Counted from the stretch's first letter, positions 1-8,013 are shown. The stretch is DNA of 32,517 nt from Paraburkholderia sp. C35 (GCF_003121405.1 NZ_QBUY01000106.1:1-32517); one strand, 5' to 3'. Program-made: numbers and translations. The notes: generated by a model from the letters alone, not told the origin.

Positions 1-196
1 GCGCATAAGGCGCGACAGCCGACACACCGTTTGCCACCTGGGCGGCCTGGGCCGAACTGGAAAGGCTCGCTGAGACGCGGGTGCTTGAAGAGGGTGATGC
101 GCTCTTAAAGAGCGCTGGCAGCGGGCGTCAAGAAGAGTGATGCCGTGTGAAGGATAGGACCGGCTGGGGGCCCGCAGGCAATGACCGGAGTGCGTG
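1..196. other. No supported gene at left edge
   Basis: No complete coding region is visible here. One plus-strand frame (9-140) is open for about 43 codons, has an Ala/Glu/Leu-rich helical look (for example AELERLAETRVLEEGDALL) and ends in TGA at 138-140. It has an in-frame TAA at 6-8 and no convincing start or ribosome binding site, so at most it is a gene relic. Confidence 0.3.
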
Positions 197-273
197 GTGT
201 TCAGCGGCTTTCTTTTGCCTACTTTTCTTTGCCGCGGCAAAGAAAAGTAGGTGCCGCCCCGCACAGGGGCAAC
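197..273 (-). repeat. Two-hairpin palindromic intergenic repeat, copy 1
   Basis: This 77-bp element holds a perfect 34-bp palindrome at 218-251 (left arm CCTACTTTTCTTTGCCG, no loop). Next to it is a small hairpin, GCCCC-gcaca-GGGGC, at 256-270. A near-identical copy in inverted orientation lies at 32441-32517. Strand is given relative to the upstream sulfate-binding-protein gene: a transcript leaving that gene meets the GC hairpin first and the long palindrome second, the same order as copy 2 behind its own gene. It resembles a REP-type dispersed element. No U-tract follows the long palindrome, so it is not a classical intrinsic terminator. Confidence 0.85.
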
Positions 274-338
274 GCATGCAGACCGATAACAAAATGCGGA
301 CGCCAGCGCGAGCAAAAGCAAACACCACACCACAACCA

Positions 339-1364
339 CTACTTCCTATCTACAATAATCTGATCAAACGTCCCGCCATCGGCGAAATGCGTCTGCTGCG
401 CCTTCTGCCAGCTACCAAACACCTGCTCGACAGTAAAAGTCTTCAGCGGCTTGAACTCACTGGCATGCTTCGCCAGCACAGCGGGATCTCGCGGACGCAG
501 ATGATGCTGCGCGATGATCTCCTGCGCCGCCGGTGAATACAGATAATCCAGATAAGCCTGCGCTTCCTTGCGCGTACCGCGCTTATCGACGACCTTGTCG
601 ACGATCGTCACAGGCGGCTCGGCCAGAATGCTCATCGACGGATACACCGCCTCGAAACTTCCCGCTCCCACACCCGTGTCGATCAGCGACACTTCGTTTT
701 CGAATGTCACCAGCACATCGCCGATGCCGCGCTGCGTGAACGTCGTCGTCGCACCGCGCCCGCCCGTGTCGAGCACGGGGACGTTGCGGAAAATCGCCTT
801 TTCGAAGTCGAGCGCCTGAGCATCCGTTGCGCCGTTCTGCTTCTTGTAGCCCCATGCGGCAAGGTACGTATAGCGGCCATTGCCCGCCGTCTTCGGATTC
901 GGAATCACGACCTGCACGCCAGGCTTCGTCAGATCGTCCCAGTCCTTGATGTGCTTCGGATTGCCCTTGCGCACGAGAAACACCATCGTCGTGGTGTACG
1001 GCGCGCTGTTGTTGGGCAGGCGCGCACGCCAGTTGGCAGGCACCAGTTGCCCGCGCTCGGCGAGCAGATCGATGTCGTTCGGCTGGTTCATCGTCACGAC
1101 GTCGGCCTGCAAGCCCTGCAGCACCGACAGCGCCTGCGCGCTCGACGCACCGTGCGACTGCTTGACCTGCACCGTCTCACCGCTCTTCTGCTTGTACGCC
1201 GCGATGAATCCGGGGTTGATGTCCTTGTAGAGTTCGCGCGTCACGTCGTACGACACATTGAGCAGCGATGCGTCCGCGTGCGCGCTCTGCGCGACGCCGA
1301 ACGAAAGTGTCAATGCCGTGAAGCCGGCTGCGAGCCGGCGCGTTTGATCTCCTCTGCGTGCCAT
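339..1364 (-). CDS. Sulfate ABC transporter substrate-binding protein
   Basis: This is a 341-aa periplasmic sulfate/thiosulfate-binding protein of the Sbp/CysP family, which captures the oxyanion and delivers it to a CysTWA permease. A Sec signal peptide covers about residues 1-30 (twin basic start, hydrophobic core, cleavage after AHA). The mature protein starts with the family motif LLNVSYDVTRELYKD. Further family signatures are SHGASSAQALSVLQGL, ADVVTMNQPNDID, NPKTAGNGRYTYLAAWGY and FENEVSL. Length is normal for the family. A ribosome binding site GGGGA lies just upstream of the ATG. No permease or ATPase gene is adjacent, so it either serves a transporter encoded elsewhere or is an orphan receptor. 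The palindromic repeat lies 66 bp past its stop. Sulfate versus thiosulfate preference cannot be read from the sequence. Confidence 0.95.
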   Translation of the reverse strand: MARRGDQTRRLAAGFTALTLSFGVAQSAHADASLLNVSYDVTRELYKDINPGFIAAYKQKSGETVQVKQSHGASSAQALSVLQGLQADVVTMNQPNDIDLLAERGQLVPANWRARLPNNSAPYTTTMVFLVRKGNPKHIKDWDDLTKPGVQVVIPNPKTAGNGRYTYLAAWGYKKQNGATDAQALDFEKAIFRNVPVLDTGGRGATTTFTQRGIGDVLVTFENEVSLIDTGVGAGSFEAVYPSMSILAEPPVTIVDKVVDKRGTRKEAQAYLDYLYSPAAQEIIAQHHLRPRDPAVLAKHASEFKPLKTFTVEQVFGSWQKAQQTHFADGGTFDQIIVDRK

Positions 1365-1727
1365 CTTTTCCCCACTTGTGAATGATGAAGCATGTCGCCG
1401 TCCTGCTGCGGCTGGATCAGCGATTCTAGCGGATCGATTCGCATGCTTACGGGAAACACTGAGGAATCGGCCTATATCTTCCTGCCAGGTTTCCGGACAT
1501 TTCGGTCACGCGTACGATCAGTTCGTCACGTTGATTCAGAAGCGCGGATTGTCGCGAGCGAGCGTGATTTGGCGTTGTTCTTCCGTCGGGTTTCTGATCA
1601 AACAGAACTCCGCTTAAGAGAGAATTTGCTTAGGATTGTGTCTATGGAAACGTTAGATAAGTCGCTTTTGAAGCGTCGTTCTCACACGCTTCGGTTGATT
1701 CACGGTGGTCGCAATATGGAGGCACGC
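1365..1727. other. Intergenic region, divergent promoters presumed
   Basis: These 363 bp separate the minus-strand sulfate-binding protein from a plus-strand small membrane protein, so they should hold both promoters. I could not identify a convincing -35/-10 pair or a clear operator. An alternative upstream start for the small gene (ATG at 1644 with AGGA 8 nt before it) falls inside this stretch. Confidence 0.5.
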
Positions 1728-1925
1728 ATGACCCGAACTGAAACCACGATTGAACATATTCTTCAGGATCTCGAAGAACTTAAACGCGAAATGCGTGAAT
1801 TAAAAAACTATGTCGACCAGCGTTTCAGTGCGCTGGAAAGCAGCATGCGTATCGAATTCCGCCTCTTGTGGGCGGCGAACTTTGCGCTCGCCGGTCTGAT
1901 GGCGAAGGGCTTCCACTGGATCTGA
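1728..1925 (+). CDS. Small coiled-coil, C-terminally membrane-anchored protein
   Basis: This predicted 65-aa protein has a charged heptad-like segment at about residues 5-42 (leucine/isoleucine spacing through IEHILQDLEELKREMRELK), followed by one hydrophobic segment at about 44-62 (FRLLWAANFALAGLMAKGF). That gives a cytosolic coiled coil with a single C-terminal membrane anchor. The start at 1728 was chosen because GGAGG sits 5 nt upstream. In-frame ATGs at 1716 and 1644 would add 4 or 28 residues. The layout recalls small membrane-anchored coiled-coil proteins of the DUF1640/CCDC90 type, but I cannot assign a family. Function is unknown. It runs convergently into the neighbouring hydrolase with only an 8-bp gap. 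Confidence 0.7.
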   Translation: MTRTETTIEHILQDLEELKREMRELKNYVDQRFSALESSMRIEFRLLWAANFALAGLMAKGFHWI

Positions 1926-1933
1926 CACGGTGC

Positions 1934-2545
1934 CTAGCTGAACACCTGCGTCACCCCTTCCTCGTCTTCATGCTGGAATCGCAGCGGCGCGGCGCAATGC
2001 GCGAGCGTGTCGACGAAATACTTCGCGCGCGGCCACGGTCCGAAGCCCGCCGCGGTATTGATATGGCCAGCATCACCCAGATTGACGAAGGCGCTGCCCA
2101 GATGGGTTGCAAGCGCACGTGCATCGGCAAGTGCCATCCACGGGTCGGTCTCGCTGCCGATCAGGATGGAAGGCACCCCGAGGCGGCGTGCGTCGAAAGC
2201 ACCCGCGAACTCGAACTTCTTCGGGCTTGCCGGTGCGACGAACAGCACGCCGGCAATATCGGCTACATCGGCGACAGGCACGCCTTGCTGCAATGCGTGC
2301 GCAGTCGCGAGACATCCGAAGCTATGCGCAGCGAGCACGAATGGGCCGCGCTCCTTCGCGAGCAGTTCTCGCACCGATTGCGCCCAGCGGCCGAGATCCG
2401 GCGCTTCCCAATCTGCCTGCTCGACCCGCAGCGAGCGTGGAAACTGCCGCTCCAGCCAGCTTTGCCAGTGCGCGCCTTCGCTGCCGTGCAGGCCCGGCAC
2501 GGTCACGAGCCGCGGCGGCCAGATCGATCGGGTGCACGAAAACAT
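1934..2545 (-). CDS. RBBP9/YdeN-family alpha/beta serine hydrolase
   Basis: This 203-aa single-domain alpha/beta hydrolase belongs to the RBBP9/YdeN group, which is small and lacks a lid domain. Visible features are an oxyanion-side motif near the N-terminus (TVPGLHGSEGAHWQSWLE), the nucleophile motif AHSFGC with Ser at about residue 74, an acid-bearing loop IGSETDPWM, and a catalytic-His motif GDAGHINTAAGFGPWP. The full Ser-Asp-His set is therefore present. Length matches the family (180-200 aa). GAGGA 7 nt upstream supports the start. Substrates of bacterial members are mostly unknown; esterase activity on small acyl esters is a reasonable expectation but is inference. The gene is divergent from the GhrA-type reductase across 220 bp. 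Confidence 0.88.
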   Translation of the reverse strand: MFSCTRSIWPPRLVTVPGLHGSEGAHWQSWLERQFPRSLRVEQADWEAPDLGRWAQSVRELLAKERGPFVLAAHSFGCLATAHALQQGVPVADVADIAGVLFVAPASPKKFEFAGAFDARRLGVPSILIGSETDPWMALADARALATHLGSAFVNLGDAGHINTAAGFGPWPRAKYFVDTLAHCAAPLRFQHEDEEGVTQVFS

Positions 2546-2765
2546 GATTCTTTCCTCATAGCGGGAATCTGGAAATCATTGTCGCGTGGGCGAGGCATCG
2601 CTCGAACCAATTTTTCGTGCTTTGCATATGGTCGTGCCGCCGCGTGCATCGGCGCGTCCTCCGTCACGTCCGCCGAAACGCACGCGAACTCCGGCGAAAA
2701 AGTAGAATGAAGCCTATCCATAAAAGCCGCCCGCCCGGGTGACGGCAACGTTCAATCGGCCACGC

Positions 2766-3707
2766 ATGAAAGTCCTGTTCTATACACCGCAATCCGAAGC
2801 CGACTCCTGGCTGCGCGACTTCACTCGCGCGCTGCCCGGCGTCGAGCTACGCGAATGGCGAGCGGGCGACAACGCACCCGCCGACGTCGCCATCGTCTGG
2901 AAGCCGCCGCGCGAGATGCTCGCCGGCCGCGACGACCTGCGCGCGATCTTCAACCTCGGTGCAGGCGTCGATGCGATCCTGAAGCTCGAGCGCGAACATC
3001 CCGGCACGCTGCCGCGCAACGCGCAACTCGTGCGGCTCGAAGACACGGGCATGGCGCAGCAGATGGCCGAATACGTGATGCACGCGGTGTTGCGCTACAT
3101 GCGCCGTTTCGACGAGTACGACCGGTTGCAGTCGGAGCAACGCTGGCATGTTCTCGAACCGCACGCGCGCGACACGTTCACGGTCGGCGTGCTCGGTCTT
3201 GGCCTGCTCGGCTCGCATGTGTCGACGACGCTCGCGGCAGCCGGCTTTCCGGTACGCGGTTTCAGCCGCAGTGCGCGCGAGATCGAAGGCGTCGCGACTT
3301 TTGCGGGCGAAGCGCAGTTCGACGCGTTCCTCGACGGCGTGAAGGTGCTCGTCAATCTGCTGCCGCACACGCCCGACACACATGGCGTGCTGAACACTCG
3401 CAACCTGTCGAAACTGGCGCGCGGCGCGTATCTGGTCAATATCGCGCGCGGCGCGCATCTCGTCGAACAGGATCTGCTCGACGCACTGGCACAAGGTCAG
3501 ATCGCCGCGGCCACGCTCGATGTATTCGTCGAGGAGCCGTTGCCGCCGCAGCATCCGTTCTGGCAGCACCCGCGCATCTCGATCACGCCGCATATCTCGG
3601 CGCTGACGTTGCGCGAGGAAAGCGTCGTGCAGATCGCGCAGAAGATCGGTGCGTTGATGCGGGGCGAGCAGATTGGTGGAATCGTCGATATCGCGCGTGG
3701 CTATTGA
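2766..3707 (+). CDS. ghrA: Glyoxylate/hydroxypyruvate reductase A
   Basis: This 313-aa D-2-hydroxyacid dehydrogenase of the GhrA branch reduces glyoxylate to glycolate and hydroxypyruvate to D-glycerate with NAD(P)H in the cytosol. The Rossmann motif GLGLLG is at about 144-149. The catalytic Arg (NIARG, about 228), Glu (VEEPLP, about 257) and His (TPHISA, about 276) are all present. The motif VNLLPHTPDT is typical of the family. Starting at ATG 2766 gives almost exactly the length of Escherichia coli GhrA (312 aa); a GTG at 2739 would add nine atypical residues. The HMG-CoA lyase run follows 130 bp downstream, probably under its own promoter. Exact substrate preference is inferred from overall similarity. 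Confidence 0.9.
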   Translation: MKVLFYTPQSEADSWLRDFTRALPGVELREWRAGDNAPADVAIVWKPPREMLAGRDDLRAIFNLGAGVDAILKLEREHPGTLPRNAQLVRLEDTGMAQQMAEYVMHAVLRYMRRFDEYDRLQSEQRWHVLEPHARDTFTVGVLGLGLLGSHVSTTLAAAGFPVRGFSRSAREIEGVATFAGEAQFDAFLDGVKVLVNLLPHTPDTHGVLNTRNLSKLARGAYLVNIARGAHLVEQDLLDALAQGQIAAATLDVFVEEPLPPQHPFWQHPRISITPHISALTLREESVVQIAQKIGALMRGEQIGGIVDIARGY

Positions 3708-3837
3708 GCGCGTTATCGTCGGGATAAAGATGCGAGGCCGCGTCTAGCGGCGGCCGCAACACAACAACATGCGCGCCCCGCGTGCGAGGTGGACTCGCAG
3801 CGTATGGCGCCCATGATGCATGGGACTGGAGACAAAC

Positions 3838-4764
3838 ATGGCAATGCCGCAAGCAGTCAAGATCGTTGAAGTCGGTCCGCGCGACGGACTGCAGAACGAA
3901 AAGGAATTCGTCGCAACCCAGGTCAAGATCGAGTTGATCAATCGCCTGTCGGCGGCGGGGTTCAGGAATGTCGAAGCGGCGTCGTTCGTGTCGCCCAAAT
4001 GGGTGCCGCAAATGGCCGACGGCACCGACGTGATGGCCGGCATCGAGCGTCGCGCGGGCACGATCTACTCGGTGTTGACGCCGAACATGCGCGGCCTGGA
4101 AGGCGCGATTGCCGCACGCGCCGACGAGATCGTGATCTTCGGCGCGGCCAGCGAAGCGTTCTCGCAGAAGAACATCAATTGCAGCATCGCGGAAAGCATC
4201 GAGCGCTTCGTGCCCGTCGCGCAAGCCGCGAAAGCACAAGGCATCCGCGTGCGCGGCAGCGTGTCGTGCTCGCTCGGCTGCCCGTATCAGGGCGAGGTGC
4301 CCGTGTCGTCGGTGGTCGATGTGGTCGAGCGCTTCGCGGCGCTCGGCTGCGATGAGATCGATATCGCCGATACGATCGGCGTCGGCACGCCGAAGCGCAC
4401 GCGCGAAGTCTTCGCCGCCGTCACGCAGGTCTTCCCGCGCGAGCGCCTGTCCGGGCATTTCCACGACACCTACGGACAGGCGCTGGCGAACATCTACGCT
4501 GCGCTGGAGGAAGGCATCTCGATCTTTCATGCGTCGGTTGCAGGACTCGGCGGCTGTCCGTACGCGAAAGGCGCAACGGGCAACGTCGCCACGGAAGACG
4601 TGCTGTATCTGATGAACGGACTCGGCATCGAAACGGGCATCGACCTCGCGCAAGTCGTCGAGATCGGCGATTTCATTTCCACGTCGATTGGCAAACCCAA
4701 TGTATCGCGCGCAGGCAAAGCGCTGCTCGCCAAAGCGCGCAGCGAAAAGACCACCTGCGTATGA
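3838..4764 (+). CDS. mvaB: Hydroxymethylglutaryl-CoA lyase
   Basis: This 308-aa TIM-barrel lyase splits HMG-CoA into acetyl-CoA and acetoacetate, the last step of leucine degradation. The N-terminal motif EVGPRDGLQNE (about 11-21) supplies the catalytic Arg and metal-binding Asp (about R15, D16). HFHDTYG (about 207-213) supplies the two metal-binding histidines. The signature GLGGCPYAKGATGNVATEDV (about 236-255) carries the active-site Cys (about 240) and metal-binding Asn (about 249). All known catalytic residues are present. The start at 3838 has GGAG 6 nt upstream; an ATG at 3820 is less likely. It opens a run of five tightly packed genes ending at 6920. No acyl-CoA dehydrogenase or methylcrotonyl-CoA carboxylase gene is nearby. 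Confidence 0.95.
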   Translation: MAMPQAVKIVEVGPRDGLQNEKEFVATQVKIELINRLSAAGFRNVEAASFVSPKWVPQMADGTDVMAGIERRAGTIYSVLTPNMRGLEGAIAARADEIVIFGAASEAFSQKNINCSIAESIERFVPVAQAAKAQGIRVRGSVSCSLGCPYQGEVPVSSVVDVVERFAALGCDEIDIADTIGVGTPKRTREVFAAVTQVFPRERLSGHFHDTYGQALANIYAALEEGISIFHASVAGLGGCPYAKGATGNVATEDVLYLMNGLGIETGIDLAQVVEIGDFISTSIGKPNVSRAGKALLAKARSEKTTCV

Positions 4765-4784
4765 CCCTCACAGGAACACACCCC

Positions 4785-5306
4785 ATGTCGGATAACGCAA
4801 CGGCACATACGCCGAGTCTGGACGATCTGCCTGAATCCGCGCGCCGCGTCGCGCTTCTGCTGCGCGAGCGCGGCCACGCCGGGCAAGTCGTGATGCTGCC
4901 GGAAACGGGCAAGACCTCGGCGGAAGCAGCCGCTGGTCTCGGCTGCTCGATTGCGCAGATTGCCAAATCGATCCTGTTTCGCCGCCGCGAAGACGATGCA
5001 CCCGTGCTGATCGTCGCGAGCGGCGCGAATCGCGTCGATGAGAAAAAGGTCGCAGCGCAGGTGGGCGACATCGCACGCGCCGACGCGAAATTCGTGCGTG
5101 AAAAAACGGGTTATGCGATTGGCGGCGTGTGCCCCATCGGCCACGCGACGCCGCCCGTTACGCTGATCGACGCCGACCTGTTCACGCTCGACACTCTGTG
5201 GGCTGCGGCCGGTCATCCCCATGCCGTGTTCAATCTCACGCCACAGGAACTCGCCACGCTGACGGGCGCACCCGTCGTGGACGTCGCATTGCGCGAGACG
5301 GCATGA
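4785..5306 (+). CDS. YbaK/EbsC-family aminoacyl-tRNA deacylase-like protein
   Basis: This 173-aa protein has a single YbaK/ProX (INS superfamily) editing domain, which in studied members hydrolyses mischarged aminoacyl-tRNAs. Family landmarks are IAKSILF with the conserved Lys (about 61), the segment VLIVASGANRVDEKKVA, the glycine-rich loop GYAIGGVCPIGH (about 109-120) and AAGHPHAVFNLTPQEL near the C-terminus. The start is uncertain. ATG 4785 has AGGA 9 nt upstream and gives a typical N-terminus. ATG 4761 would overlap the HMG-CoA lyase stop by four bases, matching the other junctions of this operon. Which tRNA it acts on cannot be judged, and a tRNA-editing role in a catabolic operon is unexpected. 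Confidence 0.88.
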   Translation: MSDNATAHTPSLDDLPESARRVALLLRERGHAGQVVMLPETGKTSAEAAAGLGCSIAQIAKSILFRRREDDAPVLIVASGANRVDEKKVAAQVGDIARADAKFVREKTGYAIGGVCPIGHATPPVTLIDADLFTLDTLWAAAGHPHAVFNLTPQELATLTGAPVVDVALRETA

Positions 5307-5551
5307 CAACCGACGCCGCCCGCGTTCAGGACAAGGCGCAATCCGTTGCGCCTGTTCCTTCGCCGTGCATCAACATTTGCAGGATGAACCCGTCCACGGC
5401 GCTCTGCGAGGGCTGCCTGCGCACCATCGACGAAATTGCGATGTGGTCGTCGTTCGACGATGCAGCGAAGCGCGCGGTGTGGGATGAAATCGAACGACGT
5501 CACGCCGATTTCATGGCGCAACAACAGCGCGAACGCGGAGCGAAATCATGA
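5303..5551 (+). CDS. DUF1289 small cysteine-rich protein
   Basis: This 82-aa protein carries the DUF1289 pattern: PCINICRMNP (about 21-30) followed by LCEGCLRTIDEIAMW (about 34-48). It has four cysteines in a C-x3-C, C-x2-C arrangement that looks like a metal or iron-sulfur site, then a charged helical tail. Biochemical function is not established to my knowledge. Its ATG overlaps the stop of the YbaK-like gene by four bases (ATGA) and its own stop overlaps the next start the same way, so it is very likely translationally coupled to both neighbours. It lies wholly within a longer open frame whose upstream part is a shadow of the YbaK-like gene. Confidence 0.85.
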   Translation: MTTDAARVQDKAQSVAPVPSPCINICRMNPSTALCEGCLRTIDEIAMWSSFDDAAKRAVWDEIERRHADFMAQQQRERGAKS

Positions 5552-6003
5552 ACACGCCGCCGCGCGTGGTAACGGTCGGCGAGACGTTCAGCACGACGCT
5601 GCACCTTCCAGCAGAGTCGATCAAATCGTTCGCGACGCTCGTCAACGATCTCAACCCGCTGCATCACGACGACGCATATGCCGCGCAAAGCCGCTTTGGC
5701 GGCCTGATCGCGTCCGGTACGCAACCGACCGCGCATTTCATGGCACTGCTCGCGACGCACTATTCGACGTACGCGCAGCCGCTCGGCCTCGAATTCGACA
5801 TCAAGCTGAAGAAAGCCGTGCACAGCGGTGACACGTTGACGATGACATGGCGCGTCGTCGGTGCGTTCTGGAAAGCCAGCCTCAACGGCGATCTGACACA
5901 GCTCGAAGGCAGCGTCGTCAATCAGCGCGGTGAAACGATTCTGCTCGGCAAATCGACGATACTCGTGATGCCCAAACCCGCCGCACAGGAAGGCGACGCA
6001 TGA
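5548..6003 (+). CDS. MaoC-like (R)-specific enoyl-CoA hydratase/dehydratase
   Basis: This 151-aa single hot-dog domain is of the MaoC/hydratase 2 type, which adds water to trans-2-enoyl-CoA. The hydratase-2 motif is clear at about 33-58: NDLNPLHHDDAYAAQSRFGG followed by LIASGTQ, with catalytic Asp (about 34) and His (about 39). The usual PhaJ-type motif ends in IAHG; here it is IASG, a common variation. The length is that of a single-domain protein acting as a dimer. GGAG lies upstream, and the ATG overlaps the stop of the DUF1289 gene by four bases. Association with HMG-CoA lyase suggests a role in branched-chain or acyclic acyl-CoA breakdown; the specific substrate is unknown. Confidence 0.87.
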   Translation: MNTPPRVVTVGETFSTTLHLPAESIKSFATLVNDLNPLHHDDAYAAQSRFGGLIASGTQPTAHFMALLATHYSTYAQPLGLEFDIKLKKAVHSGDTLTMTWRVVGAFWKASLNGDLTQLEGSVVNQRGETILLGKSTILVMPKPAAQEGDA

Positions 6004-6920
6004 TCGCGCTGCCGCCGTCCATACGCGTGTTCGAACGCGGCTGGCTATCGTCGAATAACGTGCTGCTCGTCGACGATGCCCGCGCGGCGCTCGTCGATAC
6101 CGGCTACGCGTCGCATGCGGCACAGACGGTGGCGCTCGTCAGACACGCGCTCGGTGCGCGGCCGCTCGATCTGATCGTCAACACGCATCTGCATTCGGAT
6201 CACTGCGGCGGCAACGCGCAACTGCAGGCAACCTGGCCGTGCCGCACGCTGATTCCATCGACAGAAGCCGAAGCGGTAAGCGAATGGGACGAAGCTCGCC
6301 TAACCTTTCGGGCGACGGGCCAGTTCTGCGAACGTTTCGCATTTTCGGAAACGATTTCACCCGGCATGCGCCTGTCGCTGGGTGCGCTCGACTGGGAAGT
6401 GCTTGGCGCACCCGGTCACGACCCGCATTCGCTGATGCTCTATTGCGCGGAACAACGCCTGCTGATCAGCGCCGACGCATTGTGGGAAAACGGCTTCGGT
6501 GTGATTTTTCCGGAACTGGAAGGTGAAAGCGGATTTGCCGAGCAGCAGGCAGTGCTCGAACTGATCGGCACGCTCGACGTGCAGACCGTGATTCCCGGTC
6601 ACGGCGCACCGTTTTCGGATGCGAGCGCAGCGCTCGATCGCGCGTTGTCGCGCGTCGCATGGCTGCGCGCCGATCCCACGCGTAACGCGAAGAACGCGCT
6701 GAAGGTGTTGATCGTGTTCAAACTGCTCGACGTGCGGACCATGTCGTTCGACGCCCTGCTACGCCAGCTCGATGAAGCGAGCGTGATGCGGGCTGCCGCG
6801 ACGATGCTCGAACCGCGTAGTGCGTGGCCTGCGCTGCTGCGTGGATTGATCGAAGGATTGGCGGCGCAGAACGGGCCGTTGCAGTTCGACGGCACGCAGA
6901 TCAGTGCGCGCGGTGATTGA
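6000..6920 (+). CDS. Metallo-beta-lactamase-fold hydrolase
   Basis: This 306-aa MBL-fold protein contains the metal-binding motif HLHSDH (about 63-68), followed by GAPGHDPHS, the bridging-Asp region SADALWENGFG and a late PGHGAPF histidine, so both zinc sites look intact. The C-terminal region (about 215-306) is helical and includes a winged-helix-like segment, as in the RNase Z/glyoxalase II-like 'MBL with C-terminal helical domain' group. Its start overlaps the MaoC-like gene by ATGA, with GGAAGG upstream. It ends the five-gene run. Thioesterase action on an acyl-CoA or glutathione thioester would fit the context, but that is inference. Confidence 0.87.
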   Translation: MIALPPSIRVFERGWLSSNNVLLVDDARAALVDTGYASHAAQTVALVRHALGARPLDLIVNTHLHSDHCGGNAQLQATWPCRTLIPSTEAEAVSEWDEARLTFRATGQFCERFAFSETISPGMRLSLGALDWEVLGAPGHDPHSLMLYCAEQRLLISADALWENGFGVIFPELEGESGFAEQQAVLELIGTLDVQTVIPGHGAPFSDASAALDRALSRVAWLRADPTRNAKNALKVLIVFKLLDVRTMSFDALLRQLDEASVMRAAATMLEPRSAWPALLRGLIEGLAAQNGPLQFDGTQISARGD

Positions 6921-6938
6921 CGTGTGAAACGGCGCCCA

Positions 6939-6975
6939 AAAAAAGAAAGCCGCTCGGCTTTCGGTTCGAGCGGCA
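6939..6975 (-). terminator. Intrinsic terminator for the DMT transporter gene
   Basis: A 7-bp stem GCCGCTC/GAGCGGC (6950-6956 with 6969-6975) is followed, on the minus strand, by a T-rich tract (complement of the A-run at about 6939-6948). The orientation fits transcripts coming from the minus-strand transporter, about 140 bp past its stop. On the plus strand there is no T-tract after the stem. Confidence 0.7.
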
Positions 6976-7113
6976 CAATTACTGTTGACGTGATCAGCGT
7001 CGATTAAATGATACCGTTGCGTAGCTTTCGAACGCATCGGTGATTTCCCTACAGATTCGTAACGCCAGCCCTGACGCCTTATTCGGATTCCATACTATCG
7101 GTATGAAGTACCG

Positions 7114-8013
7114 TCATATCGAATAGCGTCGCGACGGCACGATGCGCCAGCCCAGGTTCACGCCCGCTGCCGCGAGCAGGATCAGCACCGCGCCGAGCAC
7201 CTGAATCCACGCGAGCTTCTGCCCAAACGCGATCCGGTCGACCACGATCGCCACCACGGGATAGATGAACGACAGCGCGCCTGTCATCGCCGTCGGCAGT
7301 TTCTGGATCGCTCCATACAGCAGCACGTACATGATCCCGGTATTCACGACACCGAGCGTGACGAGTTGCAGCCAGTGCATGCCCGTGGACGGCAACGCGT
7401 CGTATTGCACGAACGGCGCGAGCACGGCGACGCCCGTCGCCACGGTGATCAGCGCGATCAGATGCGGCGGGGTGTTCTTCAGGTGCTTGGTGATGATCGA
7501 CGAAACGGCGTACAGGAATGCCGCGCCAACGGCATACGCGACGCCCTGCAGATACTGCCCCGGCACCGCCAGCACCGCCGGTTCGACCTTCACCACGAAC
7601 ACCAGTCCGACGAACGCAATCAGCAGCCACGCGACCGTCGAGGCCGTCACGCGCTCGCGGAACACCAGTGCGCCGAGCGCGACCAGCATGAAAGGCTGCG
7701 TGCTGTAGACCGTGGTCGCCATCGAGATCGACGCGCGCGAATAAGCGGCGAACAGCAACACCCAGTTCACGACGATGGCCGCGCTGCTCAGCGTCGCGAG
7801 CGCGATCATCTTCCACGAGAACAGCTTGCGTTTGAGCAGACCGAGCACGGCGCAGATCAGCAGCAACGTCGCGCCGCCGAACAGGCAGCGGAAGAACGCG
7901 ACATTCAACGCCGATTGCTGCGACGAAACGACCAGCCAGCCTATCGTTCCCGACATCAGCATCGCGAGCGTCATCTCGAACGCCCCGCGCCGCACTTCGT
8001 TATTTGCTGCCAT
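7114..8013 (-). CDS. EamA/DMT-family transporter
   Basis: This 299-aa integral membrane protein has about ten hydrophobic segments arranged as two EamA repeats (residues about 12-140 and 150-285). It is typical of the drug/metabolite transporter superfamily, whose members usually export amino acids or other metabolites across the inner membrane. The segment YSRASISMATTVYSTQPFMLVALGAL and the end of repeat 2 (ITGALSFIYPVVAIVVD-like) are characteristic. GGAG 8 nt upstream supports the start. It is divergent from an Lrp/AsnC regulator across about 110 bp. This is a very common pairing in which the regulator senses an amino acid and controls the exporter, so amino-acid export is the best guess. 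Confidence 0.9.
   Translation of the reverse strand: MAANNEVRRGAFEMTLAMLMSGTIGWLVVSSQQSALNVAFFRCLFGGATLLLICAVLGLLKRKLFSWKMIALATLSSAAIVVNWVLLFAAYSRASISMATTVYSTQPFMLVALGALVFRERVTASTVAWLLIAFVGLVFVVKVEPAVLAVPGQYLQGVAYAVGAAFLYAVSSIITKHLKNTPPHLIALITVATGVAVLAPFVQYDALPSTGMHWLQLVTLGVVNTGIMYVLLYGAIQKLPTAMTGALSFIYPVVAIVVDRIAFGQKLAWIQVLGAVLILLAAAGVNLGWRIVPSRRYSI

Noticed and set aside
218..251. 34-bp palindrome as an intrinsic terminator
   Set aside because: There is no T-run after the stem on either strand. The T-rich part is inside the stem, so it was recorded as a repeat.
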